A stretch of 15,091 nucleotides of DNA from Candidatus Bathyarchaeota archaeon (GCA_030641425.1 DAOWHM010000105.1:1-15091); one strand, 5' to 3'; counted from the stretch's first letter, positions 6,471 through 14,837 are shown. Made by a program: numbers and translations. The notes: a model not told the origin generated them from the sequence alone.

Positions 6471-8150
6471 ATGAGTGAGATGTGGTACTCAGAGGAAACT
6501 GAGAGTGTCATAGAGAGGTTGCAGACAGATCCTTTTGGGCTGAAGGATGAGGAAGCAAAGACACGGCTGGAGAAATACGGACCCAACGAGTTGAAAGAGA
6601 GAAAAGGAACTTCAGCACTTTCAATCCTGCTGAACCAATTTAGGGACATCTTTGTGATCATGCTTCTGGTTGCTACAATAATCTCTTTCGCCGTCGCAGA
6701 AACTGTTGACGCGGTAACGATTGCAGCAATAGTTATTCTCAATGCCGTTGTGGGTTTCGTTCAAGAGTATCGCTCTGAAAAGGCGATGGAGGCAATGAGA
6801 AAGCTCACTGCTCCAAGAGCGCGGCTAATGAGAAACGGACAAGAAGTAATGGTTCCAGCAAAGGAGGTTGTTCCGGGAGACATTCTGCTTCTTGAGTCTG
6901 GAGACCGCGTTCCTGCTGACAGCAGACTTATCGAGGTTGTGGACTTAAGAAGTGACGAAGCTGTTCTCACAGGCGAATCTACCCAAGTGGAGAAGAGAGC
7001 AGGAATCGTAGAAGAGAACACACCTGTAGCAGATAGGAAAAACATGGTTTTCACAGCGACCTACATTACCTATGGTAGAGGGAAAGCAGTAGTAACTTCC
7101 ACAGGTATGAAAACGGAGTTCGGAAAGATCGCTGAAATGGTCCAAACTGTAAAGACAGAGGAAACCCCCCTCAAACTCAAACTTGAAAGCTTCGCAAAGA
7201 AGCTAGCCATAATCATCGTAGCTATTTGTGCTGTGATCTTCGTCTTGGAGCTTACAACAAGATCCGGGCAGCTAATGCCGAGCTTCCTAACAGCAATTGC
7301 ACTAGCAGTATCAGCAGTTCCAGAAGGACTTCCAGCAGTAGTCACAATCTCACTGGCTCTAGGAGCACGGGAACTGGCAGGACGAAATGCAATAATCAGA
7401 AAACTTGCTTCCGCAGAAACCTTAGGAGCCACTACGGTGATATGTTCTGACAAAACTGGCACGTTAACCAAAGGAGAGATGACAGTCCGCCAACTCTTCA
7501 CCAATGGCAACTTAGTTGAGGTCACTGGCGTCGGTTACAAGGCAGAAGGGAAGTTCTTGCAGAAGAACAAGCCAGTAGATCCAAAAGAAGATCCCAACTT
7601 GAACATGCTCTTGGGTGCGGGAGCAGTATGCACCAACGCTTCTTATGATGGAGAAAAGATCCTTGGTGATACGACAGAAGGAGCCCTAATAGTAGCAGCT
7701 GCCAAGGCAGAGCTGACAAAAGAAGAGTTGGAGAAGAAGTATCCTCGTGCGCACGAGATTCCCTTCACCTCTGAAAGGAAACGGATGACGACGGTCCACA
7801 GAATATCTGAGGAGAAGCTGATGACTTTTATGAAAGGCGCGCCTGAAGTCATTCTAGATCGTTGCACACATCTAATGAAGGACGGAGAGGAAAAAAAGCT
7901 TCTCAAGAAAGAGAAAGAGAAGATCCTAAAACTAAATGAGCAGATGGCCAGTAACGCTCTACGAGTACTCGGAGTAGCCTACAAGGAACTATCTGGTATA
8001 AAGCTGGAAGATTTTCGTGAACTTAGCAGGGTGGAAGCAGTTAACGAACAAGTAGAGAGCAATCTAGTTTTTATCGGATTAGTCGGGATGATCGATCCCC
8101 CCGAGAAGAGGCAAAAGAGGCAAATAGGGTATGTCACCAAGCAGGAATAA
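6471..8150 (+). CDS. Cation (Ca2+-type, P-type IIA) ATPase, 5' part of a frameshifted gene
   Basis: Ion pump of the SERCA/PMCA group, acting in the cytoplasmic membrane. This part holds the N-terminal cation-ATPase domain, spans M1-M4, the actuator-domain TGES loop (167-170), the ion-site motif PEGLP in M4, the phosphorylated aspartate in CSDKTGTLT (D327), and the nucleotide-binding KGAPE (K455). The frame then fails: after 'GMIDPP' it reads EKRQKR... and stops at 8150. The expected 'REEAKEA...GIKTIMITGD' continues in another frame from 8102, so one C appears to be missing from the C run at 8097-8102. Restoring it joins this part to the next entry as one pump of about 905 residues, the normal size. 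The start is ATG 6471; ATG 6480 is an alternative. Confidence 0.93.
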   Translation: MSEMWYSEETESVIERLQTDPFGLKDEEAKTRLEKYGPNELKERKGTSALSILLNQFRDIFVIMLLVATIISFAVAETVDAVTIAAIVILNAVVGFVQEYRSEKAMEAMRKLTAPRARLMRNGQEVMVPAKEVVPGDILLLESGDRVPADSRLIEVVDLRSDEAVLTGESTQVEKRAGIVEENTPVADRKNMVFTATYITYGRGKAVVTSTGMKTEFGKIAEMVQTVKTEETPLKLKLESFAKKLAIIIVAICAVIFVLELTTRSGQLMPSFLTAIALAVSAVPEGLPAVVTISLALGARELAGRNAIIRKLASAETLGATTVICSDKTGTLTKGEMTVRQLFTNGNLVEVTGVGYKAEGKFLQKNKPVDPKEDPNLNMLLGAGAVCTNASYDGEKILGDTTEGALIVAAAKAELTKEELEKKYPRAHEIPFTSERKRMTTVHRISEEKLMTFMKGAPEVILDRCTHLMKDGEEKKLLKKEKEKILKLNEQMASNALRVLGVAYKELSGIKLEDFRELSRVEAVNEQVESNLVFIGLVGMIDPPEKRQKRQIGYVTKQE

Positions 8151-8158
8151 AAACTATC

Positions 8159-9187
8159 ATGATAACAGGGGATCACAAGCTGACAGCTGTTGCAGTAGCG
8201 AAAGATGTAGGTATGATTGGAAGAGAATCCAACGACATAGTTTTAGATGGTATCACGCTAGATTCGATGACTGATGAGGAATTCGAAAAAGTTGTCAGTT
8301 CAGTGAGAGTCTACGCGAGGGTTGCTCCTGAACATAAACTCCGAATCGTCAAAGCCCTAAAGAAGAAAGGAGAGATCGTTGCCATGACTGGGGACGGTGT
8401 CAACGATGCCCCAGCACTAAAGCAGGCTGACATAGGTGTCGCTATGGGAATAACTGGAACAGACGTGACGAAGGAAGCCTCAGACATGGTGCTTGCTGAT
8501 GACAACTTCGCAACGATCGTCACTGCAGTAAAAGGAGGTCGTTCTATATACGACAACATCAGGAAATTTTCCTTTTTCTTGATCAGATCCAACTTCGACG
8601 AGTTAGCTCTCATTGGAACCTTTGCGTTGCTAGGTTTAGAGCTTCCATTAACTGCAGGAATGATTCTATGGCTCAATTTGGTAACTGACGGTGGACCGGC
8701 AATCGCGTTGACTATGGATCCTCCAGAGAGTGATGTGATGCAACGTCCACCGCGAAACCCCAAAGAGGGAGTGTTATATGGTCGAATAGCTTCCATAGTA
8801 GCTACTTTCACAGTACAATTCCTTCTTACAGGGGGACTCTTTTACTGGCAATACTACATGCTTCCAGGAGGTCTTACAGAGTTGAAGTTGGCACAAGCCA
8901 GAACAATGGCTTTCACGAGAGCTACGTTGCAAGAGCTTTTCGTCGTGTGGAATTGCAGATCTGAGAAGCGTAACGCCTTCAGGGTAGGGTTCAAATCAAA
9001 CAAGTTCTTATTGATCGCTGTCATAGGGTCAGCAATCCTGACAATTATCGTGCCCTTCTTCGGGCTCTTTGGAACGGTACCACTAGATGACCCCTTAGAG
9101 TGGGTTCTAGTAGTAGTTGCTGCGATGTCCGGTCTCTTGATAATGCCGGAGGTCTTCTACGGAAGAAAAGTATTCAAATGGAGGTAA
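8159..9187 (+). CDS. Cation (Ca2+-type, P-type IIA) ATPase, 3' part of a frameshifted gene
   Basis: This continues the pump in the shifted frame. True coding homology begins at 8102 ('REEAKEANRVCHQAGIKT'), and ATG 8159 lies inside the MITGDH motif, so it is not a natural gene start. It contains the P-domain hinge MTGDGVNDAPALK and the six C-terminal spans. In M5 the segment SNFDE and in M6 NLVTDGGP keep the residues equivalent to SERCA N768, E771, N796, T799 and D800. With the PEGLP glutamate upstream this supports Ca2+ as the ion, though Mn2+ or other cations remain possible. Every motif is intact, which argues against long-standing decay. A T6 run follows at 9244-9249. Confidence 0.93.
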   Translation: MITGDHKLTAVAVAKDVGMIGRESNDIVLDGITLDSMTDEEFEKVVSSVRVYARVAPEHKLRIVKALKKKGEIVAMTGDGVNDAPALKQADIGVAMGITGTDVTKEASDMVLADDNFATIVTAVKGGRSIYDNIRKFSFFLIRSNFDELALIGTFALLGLELPLTAGMILWLNLVTDGGPAIALTMDPPESDVMQRPPRNPKEGVLYGRIASIVATFTVQFLLTGGLFYWQYYMLPGGLTELKLAQARTMAFTRATLQELFVVWNCRSEKRNAFRVGFKSNKFLLIAVIGSAILTIIVPFFGLFGTVPLDDPLEWVLVVVAAMSGLLIMPEVFYGRKVFKWR

Positions 9188-9243
9188 CTGCTGACGCAGA
9201 GCTAATATGTTCTGCGTTTTGAACAAGTAATTGCTCAAACAGA

Positions 9244-9249
9244 TTTTTT
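9244..9249 (+). terminator. Oligo-T run after the ATPase gene
   Basis: Six T residues lie about 57 bases past the ATPase stop and before the helicase gene. This fits an archaeal oligo-T terminator; the support is weak. Confidence 0.3.
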
Positions 9250-9335
9250 CCTTGACTGACCTAACTCTTTAGACTAGAAAGGCTTTTAGAGTTGGCTTAT
9301 TCACTATTCTCAACATTTGGAGATTCTGAGCCTTC

Positions 9336-12221
9336 GTGAAGACTGATCCTGAGAATGTTTTCAACATATTTGTGAAGCCCATTCGAAGGCTTCTTGACCA
9401 GAGGGGATTCAAAGTGCCAACAGAACCGCAAAAAAAGACAATCCCCAAGATACTTGAAGGAAAGAATGTGCTGCTCATCTCGCCTACGGCAACCGGTAAG
9501 ACAGAGTCAGCAATGCTTCCCCTTCTAAACATACTTATTCAAAATTCTGATCGGCGACCTGGAATAAAAGTGTTGTATATCACCCCGTTGAGGGCCTTAA
9601 ACCGTGACTTATTAGAACGTCTGCAATGGTGGTGTAATAGTCTAGACATAAAATTAGCGGTGCGACATGGTGACACTGACACTAGAGAAAGAACTAGACA
9701 ACGCCGTAGTCCCCCCGATGTGTTGATAACAACTCCAGAAACCTTACAAGCTGTATTGACTGGGTACGTTCTGCGACAGCACCTAAGACATGTGAAATGG
9801 GTTGTCATCGATGAGGTCCATGAGATAGCTGACAGTAAGCGAGGTAGCCAACTATCTCTTGCTCTTGAAAGACTGCGAGCTATTGCTGAAGCTGATTTCC
9901 AGATGATAGGGCTCTCAGCTACTATAGGCAGCCCTGAGAGGGTGGCTCAATTCTTAGTGGGCGTAGGGAGACCTGTTGAAGTGGTGAAGGTGCCAGCTGG
10001 GAGAGAGATGCGCCTAGAGATTATCTTTCCAAAGCCCAATTCTGGGGATTATGAACTTGCTTCTACCCTTTACACACATCCAGAAGTAGCAGCTAGGCTT
10101 CGCATCATACGTAAGTATATCGAGAAACACAGATCGGTCCTGCTGTTCACGAACACTCGTTCGATATCGGAGGTGTTGACTAGTCGCTTCAAAATCTGGG
10201 ACATAGACTTTCCTGTCTCTATTCATCATGGATCCCTTGCTAAACCTTCAAGGGTTGCAGCAGAGCGAGGATTGAAGAATGGAGAGTTGAAGGGCCTAAT
10301 TTGCACAAGCTCCCTAGAGCTGGGTATAGACATTGGCAGAATTGATTTAGTTATTCAATACATGAGTCCTAGGCAGGTGACTCGGCTCATACAGCGTATA
10401 GGTAGAAGTGGACATAGAGTTGGACGGACAGCCAAAGGAGTAATAATTACTATGGACTCAGATGACACATTGGAAGCTCTTGCGATTGGCAAGATGGCGT
10501 ACCATGAAACCCTTGAACCTGTCGCTATACCTGAGAAGCCATATGATGTTCTCGCTCACCAGATTGCTGGCCTTCTGATGAAAAGAAGAAGACTCTTCTT
10601 CGGCGACATCACGGACCTCTGCAACAGAGCATACCCCTACAAAGACTTAACAATGGAAGACGTGAAGAAGATACTATCCTACATGCACACACGGTTTCCC
10701 CGATTTGCATGGGTTTCCTTTGAAGATCTTACTGCTCTCAGGCCAAGACGAAACAAAGCATTATTCGAATATTACTTTGACAATCTTTCAATGATACCCG
10801 TGGAAAAGCAACACATAGTTATAGACGATGCATCGGACACTGCCATCGGAGTACTAGACGAAGCCTTCACAGCTGAATACGGAAAACCAGGTGTAAAATT
10901 CATCATTCGAGGAAGCCCATGGAAGATTCTCCACGTCTATGGAGACAATATATACGTAAAATCTGTTGATGATCCTACAGGTGCCATACCGAGCTGGGTG
11001 GGAGAAGAGATACCCGTACCATTCAAGGTATCTCAGGAAGTAGGACTGATTAGAGAACTCGTTGAATCTGAAATGAAGAAGGGAAAGACAGCTGAAGAAG
11101 TTGCGACAGCATTAGCAGAGAAATATCCGGCAGACAAAGACACCATATACCGAGCTCTACAAGAAACATTCGAGCAAGTGAAGGTTGGGTATCCGGTTCC
11201 AACAGACAGACGGATGACGATTGAAGACTGGGAAGAATTCGTGATAATACATGCGAACTTTGGGTCTTTGACCAATCGTGCATTCGCCCAACTAATCGGG
11301 CACTTTCTGTCAGAGCAAATTGGCCACACAGTCGCTGTTCAACATGACCCCTATCGAATTTTCATCCAAACGATGGGAGCAATTCAAGCGGATCATGTGA
11401 TTACTCTGCTGAACGAATGGAAGCAGACTTCTAACACAATGATACGCGAAGCTTTGACAAAGACAACAGTAAAAACTGGACTCTTCAAACGTCGTATGAT
11501 CCATGTTGCCAGAAGATTTGGAGCTCTGAAAAAATGGGCAGATTTCAGCAACATCAGTCTAACCCGACTTGTGAAAAGCTTCGAAGGAACAACTGTCTAC
11601 GATGAAGCTCTCAAGGAAGTGTTCACCAAAGACATTGATTTGGAAAATCTCCTTCAAGTAATCGACAAGCTCCGAAATAACGAAATAGCAATTGTGAAGG
11701 CTGAGACAGAAGGTAACTTAACGCCCATAGCGAAGGTTGGTGTTGAACGTGTCAGTATGAAGACAGATCTCATTCCACCAGAGAGGATGCAAAGCATTCT
11801 CTTGGAATCAGCAAAAGCACGCCTGTTGAATGAAGTTCGAAGCTTCATCTGCACCAGATGCTGGGACTACCTTGAGATGATACGAATTAAAGACCTGCCT
11901 GAGAAACCCGTCTGCCCCATATGTAGCTCAAAATCTCTAGGTCTCCTGAGAATCGAAGAAGATCACGTGAGGTCTCTCGTCGAGAAAAAAGGAGAAAAAC
12001 TCACGAAAGACGAGCGGAAAATGCGCAAGCAAGCTTTAGAAACAGCGCAATACCTCGCTAAATATGGAAAGACTGCTGCTGTAGTTTTCTCTGCTAGAAG
12101 AATAAGACCAAAAGCAGCAAGAGGAATTCTTCTGAGAAACCAAGGGCTTACAGATGCCCTTTTTGGATTAATTGTCGAAGCTGAGCGGAAGGCGCTGAGA
12201 AGAAAGTTTTGGTCTGACTGA
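9336..12221 (+). CDS. Lhr-family superfamily 2 helicase with C-terminal zinc knuckle
   Basis: ATP-dependent nucleic-acid helicase of the large helicase-related (Lhr) family, linked to DNA repair or RNA handling. Over 961 residues it shows motif I SPTATGKT (K55), motif Ia PLRALNRDL, motif II DEVH (159-162), motif III LSAT, and motif VI QRIGRSGHR. A winged-helix and Lhr-specific middle region follows. Near the C-terminus a four-cysteine zinc site is visible: CTRC (839-842) and CPIC (860-863). The end, VFSARRIRPKAARGIL, is basic. Length and order fit archaeal Lhr proteins; which subgroup (aLhr1, aLhr2 or other) I cannot settle. The start is GTG 9336, just after an in-frame TGA. The cysteine-rich protein and methyltransferase downstream may be co-transcribed. 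Confidence 0.94.
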   Translation: MKTDPENVFNIFVKPIRRLLDQRGFKVPTEPQKKTIPKILEGKNVLLISPTATGKTESAMLPLLNILIQNSDRRPGIKVLYITPLRALNRDLLERLQWWCNSLDIKLAVRHGDTDTRERTRQRRSPPDVLITTPETLQAVLTGYVLRQHLRHVKWVVIDEVHEIADSKRGSQLSLALERLRAIAEADFQMIGLSATIGSPERVAQFLVGVGRPVEVVKVPAGREMRLEIIFPKPNSGDYELASTLYTHPEVAARLRIIRKYIEKHRSVLLFTNTRSISEVLTSRFKIWDIDFPVSIHHGSLAKPSRVAAERGLKNGELKGLICTSSLELGIDIGRIDLVIQYMSPRQVTRLIQRIGRSGHRVGRTAKGVIITMDSDDTLEALAIGKMAYHETLEPVAIPEKPYDVLAHQIAGLLMKRRRLFFGDITDLCNRAYPYKDLTMEDVKKILSYMHTRFPRFAWVSFEDLTALRPRRNKALFEYYFDNLSMIPVEKQHIVIDDASDTAIGVLDEAFTAEYGKPGVKFIIRGSPWKILHVYGDNIYVKSVDDPTGAIPSWVGEEIPVPFKVSQEVGLIRELVESEMKKGKTAEEVATALAEKYPADKDTIYRALQETFEQVKVGYPVPTDRRMTIEDWEEFVIIHANFGSLTNRAFAQLIGHFLSEQIGHTVAVQHDPYRIFIQTMGAIQADHVITLLNEWKQTSNTMIREALTKTTVKTGLFKRRMIHVARRFGALKKWADFSNISLTRLVKSFEGTTVYDEALKEVFTKDIDLENLLQVIDKLRNNEIAIVKAETEGNLTPIAKVGVERVSMKTDLIPPERMQSILLESAKARLLNEVRSFICTRCWDYLEMIRIKDLPEKPVCPICSSKSLGLLRIEEDHVRSLVEKKGEKLTKDERKMRKQALETAQYLAKYGKTAAVVFSARRIRPKAARGILLRNQGLTDALFGLIVEAERKALRRKFWSD

Positions 12222-12238
12222 GGAGACTGCCCACTTCG

Positions 12239-12403
12239 ATGTCCAATTTCATGAAGAAAAGACGAAAAATCAAGCTGATGACTGAAGCCAGATCAGACAT
12301 AGTTATTGAGGCTTCTAAAAATTTAAATGGTGCAATTTGGGAACCACACATTGTTCGTGGAGGAGAACACGTTGGAGCTAAGCAGAAAGCAGCAAAGGGA
12401 TAA
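12239..12403 (+). CDS. Possible 54-residue basic ORF, overlapping the next gene
   Basis: ATG 12239 opens a 54-codon frame, very basic at its start (MKKRRKIK after four residues), ending at TAA 12401-12403. It begins 17 bases after the helicase stop, with GGAG 13 bases ahead, which is long spacing. It overlaps the first part of the cysteine-rich frame. If real, it would be translationally coupled to a TTG start at 12372. I recognise no family. It may simply be non-coding leader sequence. Confidence 0.2.
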   Translation: MSNFMKKRRKIKLMTEARSDIVIEASKNLNGAIWEPHIVRGGEHVGAKQKAAKG

Positions 12404-12698
12404 AGCTCTTAGTAGATTCAAATACGTGCGAACTTGTGTCTTGGCGAGAGAACTTTGCATAATTATAAGAGCTAATCGAGGAACCTTCAACCGGGATGAT
12501 GTGCAAAAATCCTGCACTCTCGTATCTCAATTATGCAAGGAGGCTGATTGCACCGAGCAGAGTGAGCTATGCCACCGAGCCTCAAGGATTGTTAGCAAGG
12601 ATGAAGGAGAATATCTTGAACTTTGTCAGCAGAGTTGCCTTAAGTGTGGTGAAGCAAGGCGTTCCAGACCTAAGAAAAATACGTCGTATGTAGCGTAG
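12327..12698 (+). CDS. Cysteine-rich, mostly helical small protein (possible metal-binding four-helix bundle)
   Basis: Counting from ATG 12327 (123 aa), nine cysteines lie at 37, 44, 63, 70, 75, 82, 100, 104 and 107, spaced C-x6-C, C-x6-C-x4-C-x6-C and C-x3-C-x2-C along charged, helix-like segments. Heptad-like cysteine spacing on helices is the style of the four-helix copper-storage/DUF326 proteins, though I would not claim homology. There is no signal peptide, so it is cytoplasmic. A better start may be TTG 12372, which has GGAGGAG six bases upstream and gives 108 residues, close to the size of such bundles. It lies about 100 bases after the helicase and 65 before the methyltransferase. The cysteine pattern argues strongly that the frame is coding. 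Confidence 0.7.
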   Translation: MVQFGNHTLFVEENTLELSRKQQRDKALSRFKYVRTCVLARELCIIIRANRGTFNRDDVQKSCTLVSQLCKEADCTEQSELCHRASRIVSKDEGEYLELCQQSCLKCGEARRSRPKKNTSYVA

Positions 12699-12763
12699 CA
12701 AGTTTCAATAAACCTTAAAATGTGTGCGTGAAATAACTGATCCTAAAGGAGAACTCATCTGCA

Positions 12764-13237
12764 TTGTTCATCGCTCCATTCGTTGCGTCGCCACGTCCAG
12801 TTGTTAGACATATGCTGAAAGCGGTGGACCTCAAACCTGGTGAAGCCTTCTATGATTTAGGGTCTGGAGATGGTCGCACGGTAATAATGGCAGCGCAAGA
12901 GTTTGGCGCGAGAGCCGTAGGCGTTGAGATGAGGGAAGACTTAGCCAAGAAGGCCTTAGCTACCATCCAAGAGCTGGGTATCCAAGATAGAGTGACAATT
13001 GTGCAAAACGACCTCTTTAAAGTAAACATCACCCACGCAGATGTGATATTTCTATACCTGACAACCAGTGCAAACGATAAGATCAGACCTAAACTCGAAA
13101 AAGAACTTAAATCTGGCACACGAATAGTTTCTCACGACTACGAAGTACTAGGGTGGAAACCCATCAAAACGGAAAACTTCTGTGAAAACCCAAGGCTTGG
13201 CTACCCCTCACACACAATCTATGTATATGAACTGTGA
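12764..13237 (+). CDS. SAM-dependent methyltransferase, aKMT-like protein lysine methyltransferase
   Basis: Class I methyltransferase of 157 residues. It shows the SAM-binding motif I YDLGSGDGR (30-38), the acidic residue of motif II in GVEM (E55), and the conserved run ending PKLEKELKSGTRIVSHDY followed by GWKP. From memory this resembles the crenarchaeal lysine methyltransferase aKMT, which also has PTPxxVVRxML near the N-terminus (here SPRPVVRHML) and ends HTxYxY. That enzyme methylates many proteins, including Cren7; a similar role here is inference. The start is TTG 12764, the first usable start after an in-frame TAA (12734), with GGAG about 12 bases ahead. A TATA-like CTTAAAATG lies at about 12714-12722. 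A ribosomal-protein or other methyltransferase role is also possible. Confidence 0.9.
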   Translation: MFIAPFVASPRPVVRHMLKAVDLKPGEAFYDLGSGDGRTVIMAAQEFGARAVGVEMREDLAKKALATIQELGIQDRVTIVQNDLFKVNITHADVIFLYLTTSANDKIRPKLEKELKSGTRIVSHDYEVLGWKPIKTENFCENPRLGYPSHTIYVYEL

Positions 13238-13265
13238 AAACCTTCCAATTCATTACTATAAAACA

Positions 13266-13294
13266 AAATTATAAGCACGCACATAAATTATAAG
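13266..13294 (+). repeat. Direct repeat AAATTATAAG, two copies
   Basis: The ten bases AAATTATAAG occur at 13266-13275 and again at 13285-13294, a 19-base period, just after the methyltransferase and upstream of adenylate kinase. Each copy contains a TATA-like core, so they may be alternative promoters or a regulator site. Chance in AT-rich DNA is possible. Confidence 0.4.
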
Positions 13295-13402
13295 AGCATT
13301 GTCTGTAACCCTAAACCAACTTTGAGATGAGGGAAAAAGATGGCTTATTTATTAACCCCCGATTTTTCCTTGAAAAGCGGAACCTGAAAAGGAGAGTAAC
13401 AT

Positions 13403-14056
13403 AGAACGAATCTCATAATCTTCGGACCTCCTGGTTCTGGAAAGGGAACCTACGCTTCACGGCTACAATCCAAGCTAAACATACAAGTAATTTCAACTGG
13501 CGACATTTTCAGAGAAATGGCGAAAGAGGACAGTGAGCTAGCTGAAGAGATAAGACATTACATGAACATTGGGGAATTGGTTCCGGATGGAATCACGCAA
13601 CCTATGCTCAGAAGAAGGCTGTCCGAAGATGGTTCCAAAAGAGGTTTCATATTGGATGGGTATCCCCGCACACTTAGGCAGGCAAGAACCTTGGATGACT
13701 TCGCGAAGATTGATGCAATAATCAATTTGATTGTGCCAAAGTGGATTATCATTGAGCGTCTTTCCAGCAGAAGGATATGTAAGAATTGTGGAGAAGTGTA
13801 CAATGTAAGATTCCTGAAGCCCACTACAGAAGGAGTATGCGACAAGTGTGGCGGTGAACTTTATCAACGCAACGACGATACTGTCCAAGTGATTGAAGAG
13901 AGATTGAGGGTGTACGAAAAGCAGACCAAGCCACTCCTAGAATATTACGCAAGCAAAGTTCCCTTCATAGAGTTCAAATGCAAAGATACTAATATCCCCC
14001 CTGAAGTTGCGGTGGGAGAAATTCTCAGGGAGCTGAGAAGTCTCGAAGATCATTGA
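13403..14056 (+). CDS. adk: Adenylate kinase with zinc LID; start codon apparently lost by one-base deletion
   Basis: Catalyses ATP + AMP = 2 ADP. The family's P-loop is present: from 13415 the frame reads IIFGPPGSGKGT, then STGDIFRE, the AMP-site segment GFILDGYPRT, and a zinc LID with CKNC and CDKC, about 217 residues, the usual size. The frame has no usable start: it runs back through CTC, AAT, ACG, AGA and CAT to a TAA at 13397. The sequence ..AACATAGAACG.. would give ATG AGA ACG if one G stood between AT and AGA, exactly nine bases after the strong GGAG (13391-13394). I infer a one-base deletion or a base-calling error. The first in-frame ATG, 13517, would remove the P-loop and give a dead enzyme. 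A YkgJ-family gene follows. Confidence 0.92.
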   Translation, partial: RTNLIIFGPPGSGKGTYASRLQSKLNIQVISTGDIFREMAKEDSELAEEIRHYMNIGELVPDGITQPMLRRRLSEDGSKRGFILDGYPRTLRQARTLDDFAKIDAIINLIVPKWIIIERLSSRRICKNCGEVYNVRFLKPTTEGVCDKCGGELYQRNDDTVQVIEERLRVYEKQTKPLLEYYASKVPFIEFKCKDTNIPPEVAVGEILRELRSLEDH

Positions 14057-14117
14057 ATTTCTTGAGGAATGCGTGTCCGGAGAGTTTCACCTAGTCTAGG
14101 AGGTTGTCAGGATACCT

Positions 14118-14642
14118 ATGCGGGTTGTGCCTTGGAGGCAAGTTGCATATTGGCGATGTAAGACCTGTGGAAACTGCTGCAAGAATTACAACGTTGTTCT
14201 CAACTTCTATGAATGGCTATACACAATAAAACGGTTTGGAGTCGAGTATACTTCTTCCAGCATAAACCGGTTTTTCCTGAACAAAAGAGCGGATGGTTCC
14301 TGCATTTTCTTGCAAGAGACACCGAACATTTCATTATGCAACCTCCAATACATGAAGCCTCTAGCCTGTAGGCTTTGGCCATTCAAAATTCTGAGCAAGC
14401 CTAAGTACGGCTTTCATGACCAAGCAATATACCATTATGACAATCAGAAGTTATTTGTTTATGCTGATTCTGCGTGCAGTGGCCTTACCTTTGGTGCTCC
14501 AACTCGAGAGTTTACTCATTATGTTCTTCGTGAATTCATAGAAATAGTATATGGAAGGCGTCGAAGGCAATTCAAGAGCACTGGGTTGCTGAGACAGGTC
14601 AGTCCTGTTTTTGCTTTGAGCTCTAGATTTTCTCCTAGCTAA
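14118..14642 (+). CDS. YkgJ-family zinc/iron-chelating cysteine-cluster protein
   Basis: A 174-residue protein with the family's cysteine cluster: CKTCGNCC (C14, C17, C20, C21), then C62, C74 and C84 in the typical 'C.L......C..Y..KP..CRLWPF' arrangement (here C74-NLQYMKPLA-C84-RLWPF). This family (YkgJ/UPF0153) is predicted to bind zinc or an iron-sulfur cluster; no firm biochemical role is established. There is no signal peptide. It starts at ATG 14118, with AGGAGGT about 13 bases upstream, 61 bases after adenylate kinase, so it may share that transcript. The C-terminal 40 residues are basic and unlike the core. Confidence 0.87.
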   Translation: MRVVPWRQVAYWRCKTCGNCCKNYNVVLNFYEWLYTIKRFGVEYTSSSINRFFLNKRADGSCIFLQETPNISLCNLQYMKPLACRLWPFKILSKPKYGFHDQAIYHYDNQKLFVYADSACSGLTFGAPTREFTHYVLREFIEIVYGRRRRQFKSTGLLRQVSPVFALSSRFSPS

Positions 14643-14837
14643 ATGAATCTGACGATTCATACTACAGCATTTGAAGAGTCTGTCGTTGCATGTATGCAAA
14701 CTACCTAGCTAATGTTAGATCGTCTTAACATAGTTGCTTTGGCGTCCATATGTCTAAGGCCCCTATCTTTTGGAGCTGGTTAGGCGGTAAACACGCCTAT
14801 GAAGATGCACAGATATAATGTGTGATTGCTTTTCGAT

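Noticed and set aside
7070..7525. Long minus-strand frames (also 8311-8811 and others) inside the ATPase
   Set aside because: They are antisense shadows of strongly conserved ATPase domains and show no recognisable motifs of their own.
12270..12290. CTGATGACTGA resembling C/D box sRNA elements
   Set aside because: The C and D boxes are adjacent with no guide spacing between them, and no C'/D' pair is present.
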